Of a stretch of 64,000 bases of DNA, positions 23,452 to 33,852 are shown in pieces. Below the pieces are notes generated by a model. That model saw only the letters and a list, made by a program, of their open reading frames with translations, was not told where the DNA came from and did not search any database. This DNA comes from Tetracentron sinense (lineage: Eukaryota; Streptophyta; Magnoliopsida; Trochodendrales; Trochodendraceae): NCBI GenBank assembly GCA_015143295.1, contig CM026574.1, positions 16,866,938-16,930,937 of the forward strand, read 5' to 3'. The stretch's first letter is position 1. The number at the start of each line of letters is the position of its first letter. The position numbers were made by a program, and so were the translations under genes.

Positions 23452-24590
23452 AGTAATGACGGTAATGACATTACCGCTATTAACCCATGGGGTACTGAAC
23501 CCACAGGGATGAAGAGGAAAGTTCAGGGAAGACCCTGGACCTGATATGGGCCCTAGAGGTGGACTGGAGTGGGCCCCATAGTGGGCCAAAGACACTGTGT
23601 TTGGTATTCTGTAATGGCGGTAGATAGTATATCACCATTATGGTAGTCTCAGTTTTAAGCCATGTTAACCATGGTTAAGCAAAAAGGATGACCCTGAAAT
23701 GACCAGGATAGAAAGATAAGAGGCAGGGGGACCAAACCAGGGCCCTGGAATGGACCAGGGCCCCACCTAAAAGAGTGCAAAGCTGCTGCAAGGTAAAGGC
23801 CAGGAATAGCGATAATTATTCTACCGCCATTCCTGGAGTTTTTCAGAAAATTGCTTTTCCCTCCTTGGGTTGCACCAAAGCATTCCAGGGGATCCTTCAT
23901 GACTTCAGGAAGCCCCAGAAGCCTAAGGGGATTACCATGAAGGCGGGGGGATTGCACCCAAGCTTATCACCTCAAGGGAGTTCCCCCACGCCAATGAGGA
24001 AGGTAGGGGGACCCCTATCATGAGTCTAAAACAACAAAATAAAAGGGAAATGACCCCTGGAGTAGGACCAGGGGCCTTACAGAGGTTTACACAAAAGAAG
24101 TAAAGGGTGGGGAGTGGCCCTACCCTTGCTTGGTGATCACGATGGTTGCATAGTGGTGGTGGCTCTGTACATGATGGTAACAGGCTATGGTGAAGGCTGG
24201 GTGGCCTAGGAGTGCTCTTGGGAGGCTCAAGAATCACCTGGGGAGGTCTCAGGTGGAGTTTGGAAACCAACAAGGGGTAGAGGAGGGCTGGCCGAATCTA
24301 AACAGGGGTTTGATAAGGAATTTTTGGAGTGGGGATGAACCATGGAATGGGTAGAAGTGGAGGGAGACCTTAGGGCATTTAGGAGATTAAACTCGGCGTG
24401 CTAGACACTGGGGAGGCAGGGCACAGGTGGCCAGGGAGGTGCCAATTGCAGAAACTGGGTAATGACGGTAGTGTATCTACCGCCATTCTGGCCTTTTTGT
24501 TGGAAATGGCCACACCCCTTCTCACTTGGCCTGAAACACTGTAGCAGGGCCTAAATATGGTAATGGTGGTAAAGATATTACCGCTATTAC
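23452..24590. repeat. Five dispersed hairpins of one type in E1
   Basis: Imperfect inverted repeats of the type TAATGRCGGTA-N-TACCGCYATTA are at 23452-23482, 23611-23640, 23800-23836, 24460-24488 and 24560-24590. Stems differ in sequence yet keep pairing. I did not see them in E2. Confidence 0.75.
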
Positions 24591-24709
24591 TGAAAAGTTT
24601 GAATTTTGGGTGGTGGGCCCCACTGAAACGGCTCTAAATGGCCTATGGGCCCATGTTTGGGCCCACAAAGGGTTTTGGGCCTGATTTTTAGGGTTTTGGA
24701 CCATGGGCT

Positions 24710-25015
24710 TGAACTGGGGTTTACCTAGGGTTGGGCCTAGGGTTAGACTAGGGTTTACCTAGGGTTTGACTTAGGGTTTGACCAGGGTTTACCTAGGGTT
24801 AGTATAGGGTTTTACCTGGGATTAGGGTATGTTCTAGGGTTAGGCCTAGGTTTTGACTAGGGTTAGGCTTAGGGTTCACCTAGGGTTAGGCCTAGGCTTT
24901 GATCAGGGTTTGCCTAGGGTTAGGGGCTTGACTAGGATTAGGCCTAGGGTTCACCTAGGGTTGGGCCTAGGGTTCGATTAGGGTTTGCTTAGGGTTTAGG
25001 GGCTTACTGGGACTC
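24710..25015. repeat. Degenerate CCTAGGGTT array in E1
   Basis: About 300 bp of short, imperfect repeats around CCTAGGGTTTGAC and CCTAGGGTTAGG. It only superficially resembles telomeric repeat; the unit is irregular. Confidence 0.75.
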
Positions 25016-25084
25016 AGCTGGGGGTAACCATGATTAGAAGCATTAACCATGGTTAAGACAGAGTGTAAAAATTGGGTGCTTACA

Positions 25085-25490
25085 ATTCTCAAGGGAGCTT
25101 AAGTGGATTATTCATCAACTTTAATAAAGACAAACAAGTCATCTTCTAAACAAAGATGAGAAACCAAATTAATGGTTGATGCATGCATCGACCATGAGGG
25201 GAAATATTCCCAGAAGAAAGAGCTTGGTTCAGCCTCCATGGAAAGACCTTCCATGACTAAGACAAATAAAGAAGGAGATAGAGTATCTCCTTGCCTCAAA
25301 CCCCTTAAGCTAGTAGAAATCCCAATAGGTGACCCGTTCATGTTCATAGAGAATTCGGGATAGAAATGTAGCTCTTCATTCATCCCAAAAATTTACTGTG
25401 AAACCCCATCCTAATTATCAATTTTAAAATATAATCCTATTGTAACGTATCATAGGCTTTCCTCAAATCTATGTTAATAGTCATGTTGCT
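25085..25490 (-). pseudogene. LINE reverse transcriptase core remnant (unit 1)
   Basis: On the minus strand the RT core is clear: INIDLRKAYDT near 25455-25490, then LRGLRQGDTLSPSLFVLVMEGLS and, at the catalytic box, LEDDLFVF where FADD is usual. An open stretch spans 25108-25383. The unit 3 copy (63139-63520) reads FEDD at the box, so the Glu is shared. The N-terminal endonuclease is absent; the LINE fades into the duplicated flank near 25490. RT of this class primes on nicked target DNA. Confidence 0.85.
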
Positions 25491-26392
25491 GATTTGACAG
25501 TAATTGTACCATTTGGGTTGGTCCTCAACACAGTTGATCTGATATGGTTTCAAATTAGATAAGGAGCTCATATTTAATATCTCACTGAGGCCTTCATAAT
25601 GAAGTTTAGTACCCTAGTTTCACAAGTTATTAAAGAGAGAGATTCACCCATAGCTTCATTTTTCATTAATGAGATGGGTTTTGAATCTTGATTCCATATC
25701 TTCAATTCTCATTAATGAGAATCATTTTCATTAATGAGAAGGATCTTGAATCTTAATTAATCTATTTCACAAAGGCTGCATTTGTTTGGAGAGAAAATAT
25801 GTACACTGAATTGGAGAGAAAAGCAAACTCTTGTGTTAGGCATGCTCCAAAATGAGCTTTTATTGCAAATAAAGCAATAGTCCCCTCCTCCGTTGAGGGG
25901 ACTATTCCTACTCATCCTCACAAAGCCCTTTGAACTATGGTTAACAAGTTTTAATCCCAATGGTTAATTTTTAAAGAAAAACCAAGGTTAGATCCATTAA
26001 TGCCTAGAATTAGTGACTTATTGACAATTAAAGGGATTTTAAAAAGGGGGACAAATCGAACAAAAGGGAGCAAGAGTCCTTGCACATAATCCTCTAATAT
26101 TATTTTTGTTTATAATTTATTTCCACAATGGTTTGCATCAAAACAAAATTTGCAGGTGGTGGTCTAAGAACAAAAACAGTCTCAATATCAATCCATGCCA
26201 TCCATTGAATACAGTGCAGCTCAAAATGCCTTTAGCCATTCCATCAGTCCGTCCCAATGCAGGAATGCTTTCTATCTTGCAAGGTGATTGAGGATTATGG
26301 GTGAGGAGAGATGCACCAAATTTCCTTCCCTACAGTTCCTTTCTCTCTCTCTCTCCAGTCTCTCTGTAGCCCAGAATCCCGAAGATCTTATC
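25491..26392. other. Duplicated non-coding flank of RING-H2 gene (copy 1)
   Basis: This is homologous to 32369-32880 and to 63619-64000. It contains ATTAATGAGA repeats (25660-25745) and a CT-rich run at about 26340-26365. I see no gene in it. It links LINE and RING-H2 gene in each unit. Confidence 0.7.
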
Positions 26393-26722
26393 ACAGCCAA
26401 TCGCGAATGAACTCGGGAAGAGTTCAATCGCACTCCACATGTGTCCTCTTAACCTTTATAAACTGTGGTTAAGATTCACTAATCCTTGGGGGTCCAACAA
26501 TATAACCATAGTTTTAGAAAAAAATATGAAAAAATAATTAAGTGATTAAGAATTTTTAATCATTAAGATTAATATTTTTTTTTATAAAAACTAAAGTTAT
26601 ATTGTTGAGCCCCCATGGTTTATGAATCTTAACAACAGTTTATATGGGTTAAAAAAGACATGTGTTGGCCTGTGGGTGCAATTGAACTCCTAGAGAGTTG
26701 AATCACAATTGACTGTGATTCG
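26393..26722. mobile_element. Foldback MITE with long inverted arms
   Basis: The arms are about 125 bp each. The left arm (26393-26517) has AAACTGTGGTTAAGATTC and the right arm (about 26596-26722) pairs with it when inverted. A related element lies at the paralogous place 32950-33150, and one arm near 27770-27830. No clear TSD was seen. Confidence 0.65.
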
Positions 26723-27066
26723 ATGTGCAGGAAAAGCACCGCAAACATTATGTAATGCAGGTTGAACTAGACTCGATTCGTTAACAGAAGTTAAAGGCAC
26801 TGTACTGGATTAAGTCATAGTTCTTACCAGCCAAACCTAACTCTGTAGATAACCCCAACCTCCCCACCCACCAGCTCAAAACAAGAAACAGGTATTGCTG
26901 GCACATACATATGGGTCACAGGGACAAGCCCAGGCTTACATTAGCAGTGAAGAAAAAAATCAAAGACAACTACTCCTAGGCGCTGACAGAAATCAGCTAC
27001 AAATTTCTTCAATACAACTTTCACATATTTACGATAAAACTGAAACTGAAAATAAGGTACTTTAGA

Positions 27067-27552
27067 CTAAAAGGCTCTATGAAAACTACTACCATGTAAC
27101 GCCGACAAGAAGAAAATCAGTTCCTCGTCTCTACCATCATATTCTCCCTCGTCATCCAATTGCCGGAGTTCAACTCCGATCTTCTCCGGCAACATCGTAC
27201 TCCGGCAAAGCGGGCAAGTGGCGGAGTCATGTTGGAGCCACTTGTCCAGGCAATCCTTGTGGAATATGTGCTTGCAATATTGCACCTCTCTTATCTTCTC
27301 GCCTTCCCAGAATTTGGATAAAAACACCGCACATTCGATCAACTCCGGCGTGGATTCGCTCCTATAACGAATAGTGGGACTCTTTTCTTCAAACAATGTT
27401 AGATACTTTTTTTTCAATCTCGAACATTTGTGGGAGCTTCGCAAACTCCAGGAGGTCGATCGGATCCAGAAAAGTATTTGAAGAAGAATCAAATAGAAGG
27501 AGGTGACGGTCATGTAGTGAAGGTCTGAGAAGAATTCAGCCATAGCTTCCAT
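27067..27552 (-). pseudogene. RING-H2 protein paralogue with damaged zinc site
   Basis: This 161-codon open frame is a paralogue of the gene at 33853-34335, with an N-terminal hydrophobic segment (residues about 12-30) and a RING-H2-like domain (74-116). RING-H2 proteins act as E3 ubiquitin ligases that recruit an E2. Here the second metal ligand is Phe77 (CAVF in place of CAVC), and an extra residue before the third ligand (VQYCKH versus LKCNH) changes the spacing. The remaining ligands are Cys74, Cys93, His95, His98, Cys101 and the CPLC pair. Start at ATG 27552 matches the paralogue. The frame is open, so it may be translated, but zinc binding and E2 docking should be impaired. Homology with the other copy extends into both flanks. 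Confidence 0.75.
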
Positions 27553-28118
27553 TTTTTTTTTTTTTGGTTCAGTGGTTTATGGAGTAGGCAGAGAATATAA
27601 AGAAGGACAACGCTAGTCATAAACTTCCAAACCAGTAGTCATTATTTCTTCTTGTCCACTTTAGAACCGGTTGATACGACCAATGTTTGGTTGCCAGAAG
27701 AAGGAAAATAATCACCACCTCGGTAGGTGACGCGAGGAGGGGCGTTTTGGGTCCCTTTTCATGCCATGTGTTCCCATTTAACTCCCTTTAACTGTGGTTA
27801 ATGTTCACTAACCCTTAAGGTTCACCCATCTACCCTTTGTTTTTTTTTAAAAATAAAATAAAAAAATTTAACTATATGATCAAAAATTAACCTGAGTTCA
27901 CAACGTGGCAGCTTTGTGAGAGCGAGTAGCAATAGTTTGCTTCTCACTGTAGAGCGAACTATTGCTCCCAAAAGAAATATGAAAACATAAGAGGCGCTAT
28001 AACTCAAACTTTTCCACATACACAAGAATAGGTGCAACATGTGAAGATGTTTGACATTTTAACAAATTAAAAAAAAAAAAAAGGCGATGTTTGACATTTG
28101 TAGTCACCGCATTGCGTC
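27553..28118. other. Upstream region of RING-H2 copy 1 and AT-rich spacer
   Basis: It holds the promoter side of the minus-strand RING-H2 copy, one arm related to the foldback MITE (27770-27830) and a hairpin at about 27925-27965 (GCAATAGTT paired with AACTATTGC). No further gene is seen. Confidence 0.5.
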
Positions 28119-28283
28119 GAGTTCGGATGGGCAATAGCGCTTGTTGTTGCACTATTGCCCCCTTGTGTCTGAAAAAATGAAGGCCCCACTCACTGTTGAT
28201 GTGGGGGCTACCCTTTATTGAATGCGGGACCTATTTTTCAGACACAAGGAGGCAACAGCAAGCGCAGTTGCCCATCCGAACTC
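28119..28283. mobile_element. Mutator-like MITE with 9-bp TSD
   Basis: This 165-bp element has TIRs of about 50 bp, beginning GAGTTCGGATGGGCAA and ending in its near complement. It is flanked by perfect CATTGCGTC duplications (28110-28118 and 28284-28292). A TSD of 9 bp fits Mutator-like elements. Confidence 0.9.
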
Positions 28284-28292
28284 CATTGCGTC

Positions 28293-28637
28293 TATGGAAG
28301 ATTGAGAATAGGGCTAGCATTTTTGAAAAAATAAACATTAGAAAGAAAAAGGAAAAAAAAGTTGGGTGAGTGAAATACCTATGCATTATCAACAATGGAG
28401 GACTGAATGTGAAAGCTATGTGCTTCCGGTTAACAGCATGAGCGAGCAACTTAGTTAGGATGTAGGTTGAGCACAATAAGCTACACAACTACATTGGCAA
28501 GGGATTCGCTATGCCATTTATATGGTGTGTTGCTATTGTTATTTCCTCACATTGGGACTGCTATCCTGGCACGACAAACCAATAGATCAGACGAACAACC
28601 ACATTCGCAGGAAAGCCAGCCCCCTCGATTCTTAATG
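28293..28637. other. Non-coding spacer
   Basis: I recognise no gene here. A hydrophobic minus-strand open stretch (28231-28488) overlaps the MITE and looks fortuitous. Confidence 0.4.
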
Positions 28638-28690
28638 GGTATCTGAGAATTGGGTTGGAAGATGAAGTTCTATGGTTAATAATACAATTT
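28638..28690 (+). pseudogene. PPR pseudogene fragment (reduced unit, first piece)
   Basis: The text YLRIGLEDEV is shared with the PPR remnants at 16640 and 37365. The matching downstream piece is at 31560-31720, so LINE, LTR-like and MITE DNA now separates the two. Confidence 0.55.
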
Positions 28691-28936
28691 ATCAATCGCC
28701 ATCTACTTCATATTCCTTCTAAAACAATTTTCAAATACAAAAGTTCAATATCTTCCTATGAATTAGTGAATTAGGCAGTATTCTTCTATGCAGAATAACA
28801 AAGAGCGTGTCGATCAATCTTCATAAATTTCATCATAAATGTGTAATTCTTACACAAATAAAAATGTGGGAGAGATTAAAAAGATGCAGGGTCGTTTGTC
28901 AGCTTGGCTAGTCTAGTTCATAAATCTTTGGGCTCC

Positions 28937-29065
28937 TACCTTCACAATCCCTAATCTCACCATTTTTAGATAATAAAACAAATGACTTTTTGTCAGCCCA
29001 CTTGTAGGCCACACAAATTCATTTTATTATATATAAATGATGAGAGTAAGGATTGTGAGAGTATG
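28937..29065. mobile_element. Small palindromic MITE (reduced unit copy)
   Basis: This is a 129-bp relative of 16698-16830. The inverted arms extend to TTCACAATCCCTAATCTCAC on the left and its near complement on the right. Confidence 0.65.
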
Positions 29066-29397
29066 TGTTTTGCACTCTTCTTCTATTACGTTTATTGCTT
29101 ACTATTAAAGGTGCACGTGATTTGCATGTATAACATTTTCATTATTAAGAAAAAACATAATTTTTAGATAATTTTTTAAAAATCTAATTTTAATATATTT
29201 TTATTAGATGTTACTCTATTTATATTAATTAATTTTTTAATATATTAGTATATTTTATCAAATATATTTTAGTAATTAAATTTAAATTTTCTTATATGAA
29301 TTCAAATTTAATATTAGAAAATAGTTAGTAATAGCTGAACATTTATGTGGTCTATTCATTTATTTATTTATTTTAATAAAAGCATCTCAGAAGGAGG
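29066..29397. other. AT-rich spacer
   Basis: Very AT-rich sequence with TTTTTAA-type runs. No gene or repeat was recognised. Confidence 0.4.
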
Positions 29398-30075
29398 GGT
29401 GGTTTGGTAGACCCCTACTGGTTTATTGATAAAAGAAAATGGGGGGAGGGGAGGGGGACATAAACCTTACCCCTACAAGCACAGTGAAAACTACAAAGAA
29501 CTACTAGATCGAAATCTTTCTGAGGCTCCCAATTCCCAATTTATCCAAGTGAAGAAGAGATTTTATCTTGTCTGGAATGTTGTTGAAAACTGTAAAAGAT
29601 TCAGAAATCATATGGTCACAACCCAAATTAGCAAATTCATTAGCTACAACATTAGCTTCTCGATAAATATGAGTGAAGGGAATATCACCATATAAAAAAA
29701 TGCTTAATTTTTTTTTTTTATCCCAGTACAAAGATTTCCACGACTTAGAAGTTGCACAAGTTCACATATCAACTTAGCATTTAAAATCAGATTCGATAAC
29801 CATGTTGTGAATATTCAGACTATGGCACAAAATTAGACCATTAAGGAGAGCATGAGTTTTGGCAATATAGTTACTGCGGTAACTATAATGAGAGAAGAAA
29901 CATGCTATGAAGTCATCATTATGATCCCTAATTACTCCACCACCACTGGCATTTCCTAGATTAGCTTTAGATGCTCTATCAACATTCAATTTCATTATGG
30001 CATGAGGAGGACAAAGTCATTTAATATAGATATACTTGATCTGATTAGGCAGAGGAGATCTCATTTTATAAGTAA
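29398..30075 (-). pseudogene. LINE RNase H (RVT_3) fragment
   Basis: Minus strand. KLNVDRASKANLGNASGGG with GVIRDHNDDF at 29774-29995 is the start of a plant LINE-type RNase H. HIYREANVVANEFANLG at 29504-29731 is its end. The catalytic neighbourhood DGAS reads DRAS, and the two parts are in different frames. The left end (AGACCCCTAC near 29410) matches the 3' end of the larger LINE family in the units. It is a 5'-truncated copy separate from those LINEs. Confidence 0.8.
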
Positions 30076-31555
30076 AAGAAGGACTCTTCTTAATAGAGTC
30101 CTTATTAATAGTAAGTACTTCTTACAATCACTTTAAAAGAATTTAATTAGAAGAGAATTACTAATAACTTATTTCTACATATAAGGAGATTAAAGAGTCC
30201 TCATTAAGAGCTAGTTTAGGATTGGGTCCCACTTGCTAAAGTATTAAAAGTCTAAAGTTACTTTATTAGACTTGCAAGTATAATTTTTCATAATTTTTCA
30301 TACTTGTGAGTTAGGTGATTTGTGCCCTTAAAAATCTACTTGCGAGCCAGGTAGCATGTACCCTTGAGGTCCTAACTTTTGAATCAGGTACTAGCATCCT
30401 TGAGTAACATATACGAAAATCCTTGAGATCTTAGACCGTGTTGGTACTCATAACTTGTGAAAACTTAATCATGCAATTATACTTATAAACATACATACTT
30501 GTGAGAACTTTTGAGCTTATAAACTTATGAGCTTGCAAGACTTATGAGTTTGTGAGATATCTTTTGAGATTTGTGAGCATACTTATGAGCATAACTTGTG
30601 TGCTTAACTTGTGAATGTTATCATACTTGTGAGTGAAGTGTCGTGATCCACTTTCATTGCTAGGTTACCCCTTTGATTCATCAACTATACACCTTACAAT
30701 TCCCATAATTTGATAATCTTCCAAAATACATCTTATTTTTAATTTTATCTAATAATCATTCTATTTATCTTGCCAGAATTCACTCACACACATACACACA
30801 CACACATATATATCCATTCTAAATTCTTATTCTCATATACATAAAAATCATGTTATTTCTTGCATAGGGGAAATCATCAACCTTCAAAACCATGCTTATT
30901 CTTATTCTTAATCAATTGTCATGAAATTATTCTTATTCAATTGACAATTATAATATTACTAGCTAAATAAATCATATCTACCTTGATTTGATCGCTTCCC
31001 TACGATCACGAAAATTAGTAATGGCGAGAGAACGCATTTCCTACGCAAAGCATGATGACCTAGTCGAGAATCCACTCCCTTGAACAACAATCTCCTTTAA
31101 TCCAAGCCTTTTTCTCCTTTGAGTGAAAGTTTGATCTTCAACCCTATCTCTCCATTCTCTTCCTCTCAAACCCTAGCTCTCTATAAATTAGGGGTTTTAA
31201 GTGAGTACTTGTAGGTTTAAAAGCCTAGCTCTCACGTTTTTTTTGTAAGAAATCACGTATTGGCCCTTATAGCGCAAAATTCGGTCGACTGACTTGGATT
31301 TTCAAGCAATCAAATTGACTATTGGTCCCGCTTTTCCCCTGTTTTTACTGAGATCAGTTGTCCCACGGGTTGGAATTTCGGTCGACCGGTTTTGCCACAG
31401 ACTTTTGATTTTTTTTATTATGATTGAGCTTGGTTGACGGACTTGGAATTTTGGTCGACCTGATTCATTTTTTTTTTTACTTTTTAGTCAACATCCATAG
31501 CAAGCATTTAGATCATGGAAATGACCAAAAATGAAAAAAATATCCAAGTTTCTAG
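30076..31555. mobile_element. LTR-like fragment with ACTTGTGAG repeats
   Basis: It contains degenerate ACTTGTGAG/CTTATGAG repeats (30290-30640) and GGTCGACY-type motifs (31285-31460). Its arrangement resembles the 19598-22112 element read in the same direction. No coding and no clear ends were seen. It separates two PPR pieces. Confidence 0.45.
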
Positions 31556-31559
31556 ATAT

Positions 31560-31720
31560 TCAAAGTCCGAGAGGGATGTAGTTTGTTGGACAACAATTAT
31601 TACAGCTTCTACCCAATAAGGACATGGAGAAGAAGCTTTTTCAATATTGCAAATGCGATCTAATAGATTTTTCTTGAATGAGTTTACAGTGTGTAATTTT
31701 CTAAAGGCTTGTTCAGTTAA
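31560..31720 (+). pseudogene. PPR pseudogene fragment (reduced unit, second piece)
   Basis: Text matching the second PPR block of units 1 and 2 (FSILQMRSNRFFLNEFTVC-like reading, with stops). It is followed at 31730-31850 by part of the unassigned repeat at 17580-17770. Confidence 0.55.
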
Positions 31721-31831
31721 TTACCCCATATCCTTTCTAAGAGATGGCCATTTGAATGATTACCGGAGTCTCTGGGTGAGGCCCAACTTTTTACTAACCT
31801 AACTCCTAATTTAGATATATGTTCAACCCTT

Positions 31832-32161
31832 TTATATACAAAAAAAATGATGCATATCTCCAATGTTCTTTGTCGAAATCATGCATGTGATGAAGGAGAC
31901 TCCAAGTCCACGCCCTCTACAGCCTCCATTAAATCCAGGATTAAAATTACGAGGACCATTATTCGGTCCCCTATTGGAGCGTTGCCCAAAGAATGCCATA
32001 CTATGATCAATTGGTTTTGGCTCGGGCTCCATATTTTTCATCCTTAAATCATAGCTTTGGACGGCTGTGACAAACTGAGAATAGGTTGGGAAGGGGGGTT
32101 TTGCAAGCATGGAAGTAACCAAAATATTGTACCGTTGTCCAAGACCCTTGCTCATATTCAA
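31832..32161 (-). pseudogene. Copia gag fragment
   Basis: A minus-strand open stretch reads GLGQRYNILVTSMLAKPPFP, then YDLRMKNMEPEPKPIDHSMAF and an RG-rich tail. This is the C-terminal half of a copia gag (UBN2 type) just before the zinc knuckle. No protease follows, and the start is missing. It belongs to a copia family different from CopA to CopD, because their gag texts differ here. It is followed on the right by a repeat region that may be part of its LTR. Confidence 0.75.
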
Positions 32162-32368
32162 AACGTGAATTACACCACCCTACTCCTTTTGTATATATAT
32201 GAAAGGATTACAATAGACTAGGAAATTTCTTTATCATAAAATAGGAAACTTTCCAATAGACTAGGAAATTTCCGTAACATAGACTAGGGAACTTTCCCAT
32301 AAAATAGACTAGGAGACTTTCTTAATACAAAATAGGAAACTTTCCTATACAAAAGAGTAGGAGACTTT
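32162..32368. repeat. Tandem AGACTAGGAAACTTTC repeats, possible LTR remnant
   Basis: Irregular units of about 25-40 bp around AATAGACTAGGAAATTTC. The array ends abruptly at 32368, where the duplicated flank starts (CATGTTGCTGATTTGAC). Confidence 0.6.
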
Positions 32369-32876
32369 CATGTTGCTGATTTGACGTACATTAATTGTTC
32401 CCTTTGGGTTGGGTCCTCAACGTAATTGGTCTCATCTGTAGGGACCTCATATTAAATACCTCACTTATTTGTTTTGAGCATCGGCCAATGGAATTTAGAT
32501 CACTAATTTCATAAGTTATTAAAGAGATTCACCCATTTCTTCATTTCTCATGAGAAGGGTCTTTATTCATCATTCCATCTCTTTATTTCTCGTTAATGAG
32601 AAGGTTCTTAGATCTTGATTAGTCTCTTTCACGAGGTCCCGTTTGATTGGGAGAGTATACGTGCACTGAATTTCCAGAGAAAATCTAACTTGTGTTTAAC
32701 TGCTGCAAAATGAGGAAACAAATTTCTCTAATTTGTGTTTTGAGGAAACAAATTTCTTTAAAAACTGAGGGGAAATTATTTCCCAATTTTTATTTTTCAC
32801 AATTTTTTTCATCAAAACAAGCAAAGCCAAAAAGGGAATTGCCGGTGGAGGTCTAAGAACAAAAACAGCCTCAATA

Positions 32877-32878
<2 letters not shown>

Positions 32879-32927
<49 letters not shown>

Positions 32928-32937
32928 GATATATATA
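32879..32937. repeat. Compound (CT)n(TA)n microsatellite
   Basis: CT repeat at 32879-32910, directly followed by an AT repeat with one interruption. Confidence 0.95.
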
Positions 32938-33326
32938 CTAGTGGGATGCACGTGCGAATCACGTGATTAACCGTGGTTAAGAGTCTATAACCCTTAGGGT
33001 TCAACATTCTAACCTTGGGTTGTAAATTCAATTATTTTAACTCCATATCGTTAATATTAACCACGATTAAATAGGGTTAAAAGGAAGACGTGTTAACCTG
33101 TGGGTGCAATTGACCTCTCCCAGATTTCAATCACGATTGACTGTGGTTTTATCTTAAAATAGATTGTAGATGAGAAATGGATAGTTTGAGAATTAAGTAA
33201 AACATTAAATGAAGGTTTTGTACATAAAGGTAGTTTGAGAATTTATTAAAAATCAGGTTACGATTTGTAAGTCAATTGGATTTGAGATATGCTTAAAGGG
33301 TAGTTTGGGAATTTATAAAAAATAGG

Positions 33327-33327
<1 letters not shown>

Positions 33328-33358
<31 letters not shown>
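33328..33358. repeat. (AT)n microsatellite
   Basis: An uninterrupted AT run next to the palindrome at 33365. Confidence 0.95.
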
Positions 33359-33364
<6 letters not shown>

Positions 33365-33447
33365 GAGCTCTGCATCATGTGGAGCTCCCTTTTTACACTA
33401 CCCAGGGGCAATTGTGTAAAAAGGGAGCTCTGCATGATGCAGAGCTC
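33365..33447. repeat. Nested palindrome, strong hairpin
   Basis: Two 34-bp arms (33365-33398 and 33414-33447) pair with only two mismatches around a 15-base loop. Within the right arm, 33425-33447 is itself a palindrome around GAGCTCTGCATG with only the central base unpaired, so cruciform and double-hairpin forms are possible. Confidence 0.9.
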
Positions 33448-33852
33448 CCCATGAATATTAATCTCCACTTCATATATATATAACAGCAAAAATATAATGT
33501 AGCTAGGTTGAAACTAGACCTGGTTCGTTAACTACCCTGCATCGAAACAGAAGTTAAAGGCACTGTACTGGATAAGGTCCTAGTTCTTACTGGCCAGACC
33601 AAACTAATCTGAATCTAACCCCATCCACCAGCTCAAAACAATAAACAGGTATGGTTCGAAAACAAGGCACATCTAATCCTGAGACATAGATATGGGTCAC
33701 AGACTCACGGCAACATGCCTAAGCTTACATTAGAAGTGAAGGAAAAATCAAAGAGAAACTACTCTTAGGAGCCGACAGAAATCAGCTGCAAATTTCCTCA
33801 ATACAATCTTATATATTTACAAGAAAACTATAAATAAATTAGTGTAATAAGA

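Larger units (their letters stand above)
22385..25084. mobile_element. LTR-like element E1 inserted in LINE
   Basis: This 2700-bp block begins GTGAGTGCGAG and ends GGGTGCTTACA. It splits the LINE at a site that is continuous in unit 3 (about 63229). The flanks ATCCT (22380-22384) and ATTCT (25085-25089) are a one-mismatch TSD. It is related to E2 at 55545: both share the first about 400 bp, including GGTTCGGTTAAGTCCG and a TTAGGCA motif, and the last about 25 bp. It has no coding frame. It contains GGTAGGC/GGTAGACT repeats (22800-23120), five hairpins and a CTAGGGTTT-type array. Read inverted it starts TGTAAGCACCC, so a gypsy (Tat/Ogre-like) solo LTR on the minus strand is likely but unproven. 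Confidence 0.6.
32369..33852. other. Duplicated flank of RING-H2 gene (copy 2)
   Basis: This is homologous to 25482-27066. It holds microsatellites, a foldback-MITE relative at about 32950-33150, a compound palindrome at 33365-33447 and the 3' region of the RING-H2 gene. No other coding is seen. Confidence 0.65.

Noticed and set aside
24710..25015. Interstitial telomere-like repeat
   Set aside because: CCTAGGGTT units are irregular and are not the plant telomere heptamer TTTAGGG in register.
27822..28488. Hydrophobic minus-strand open frames (27822-28040 and 28231-28488)
   Set aside because: The hydrophobic residues come from A-rich plus-strand DNA. The second frame overlaps the Mutator-like MITE. 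No paralogue or domain.
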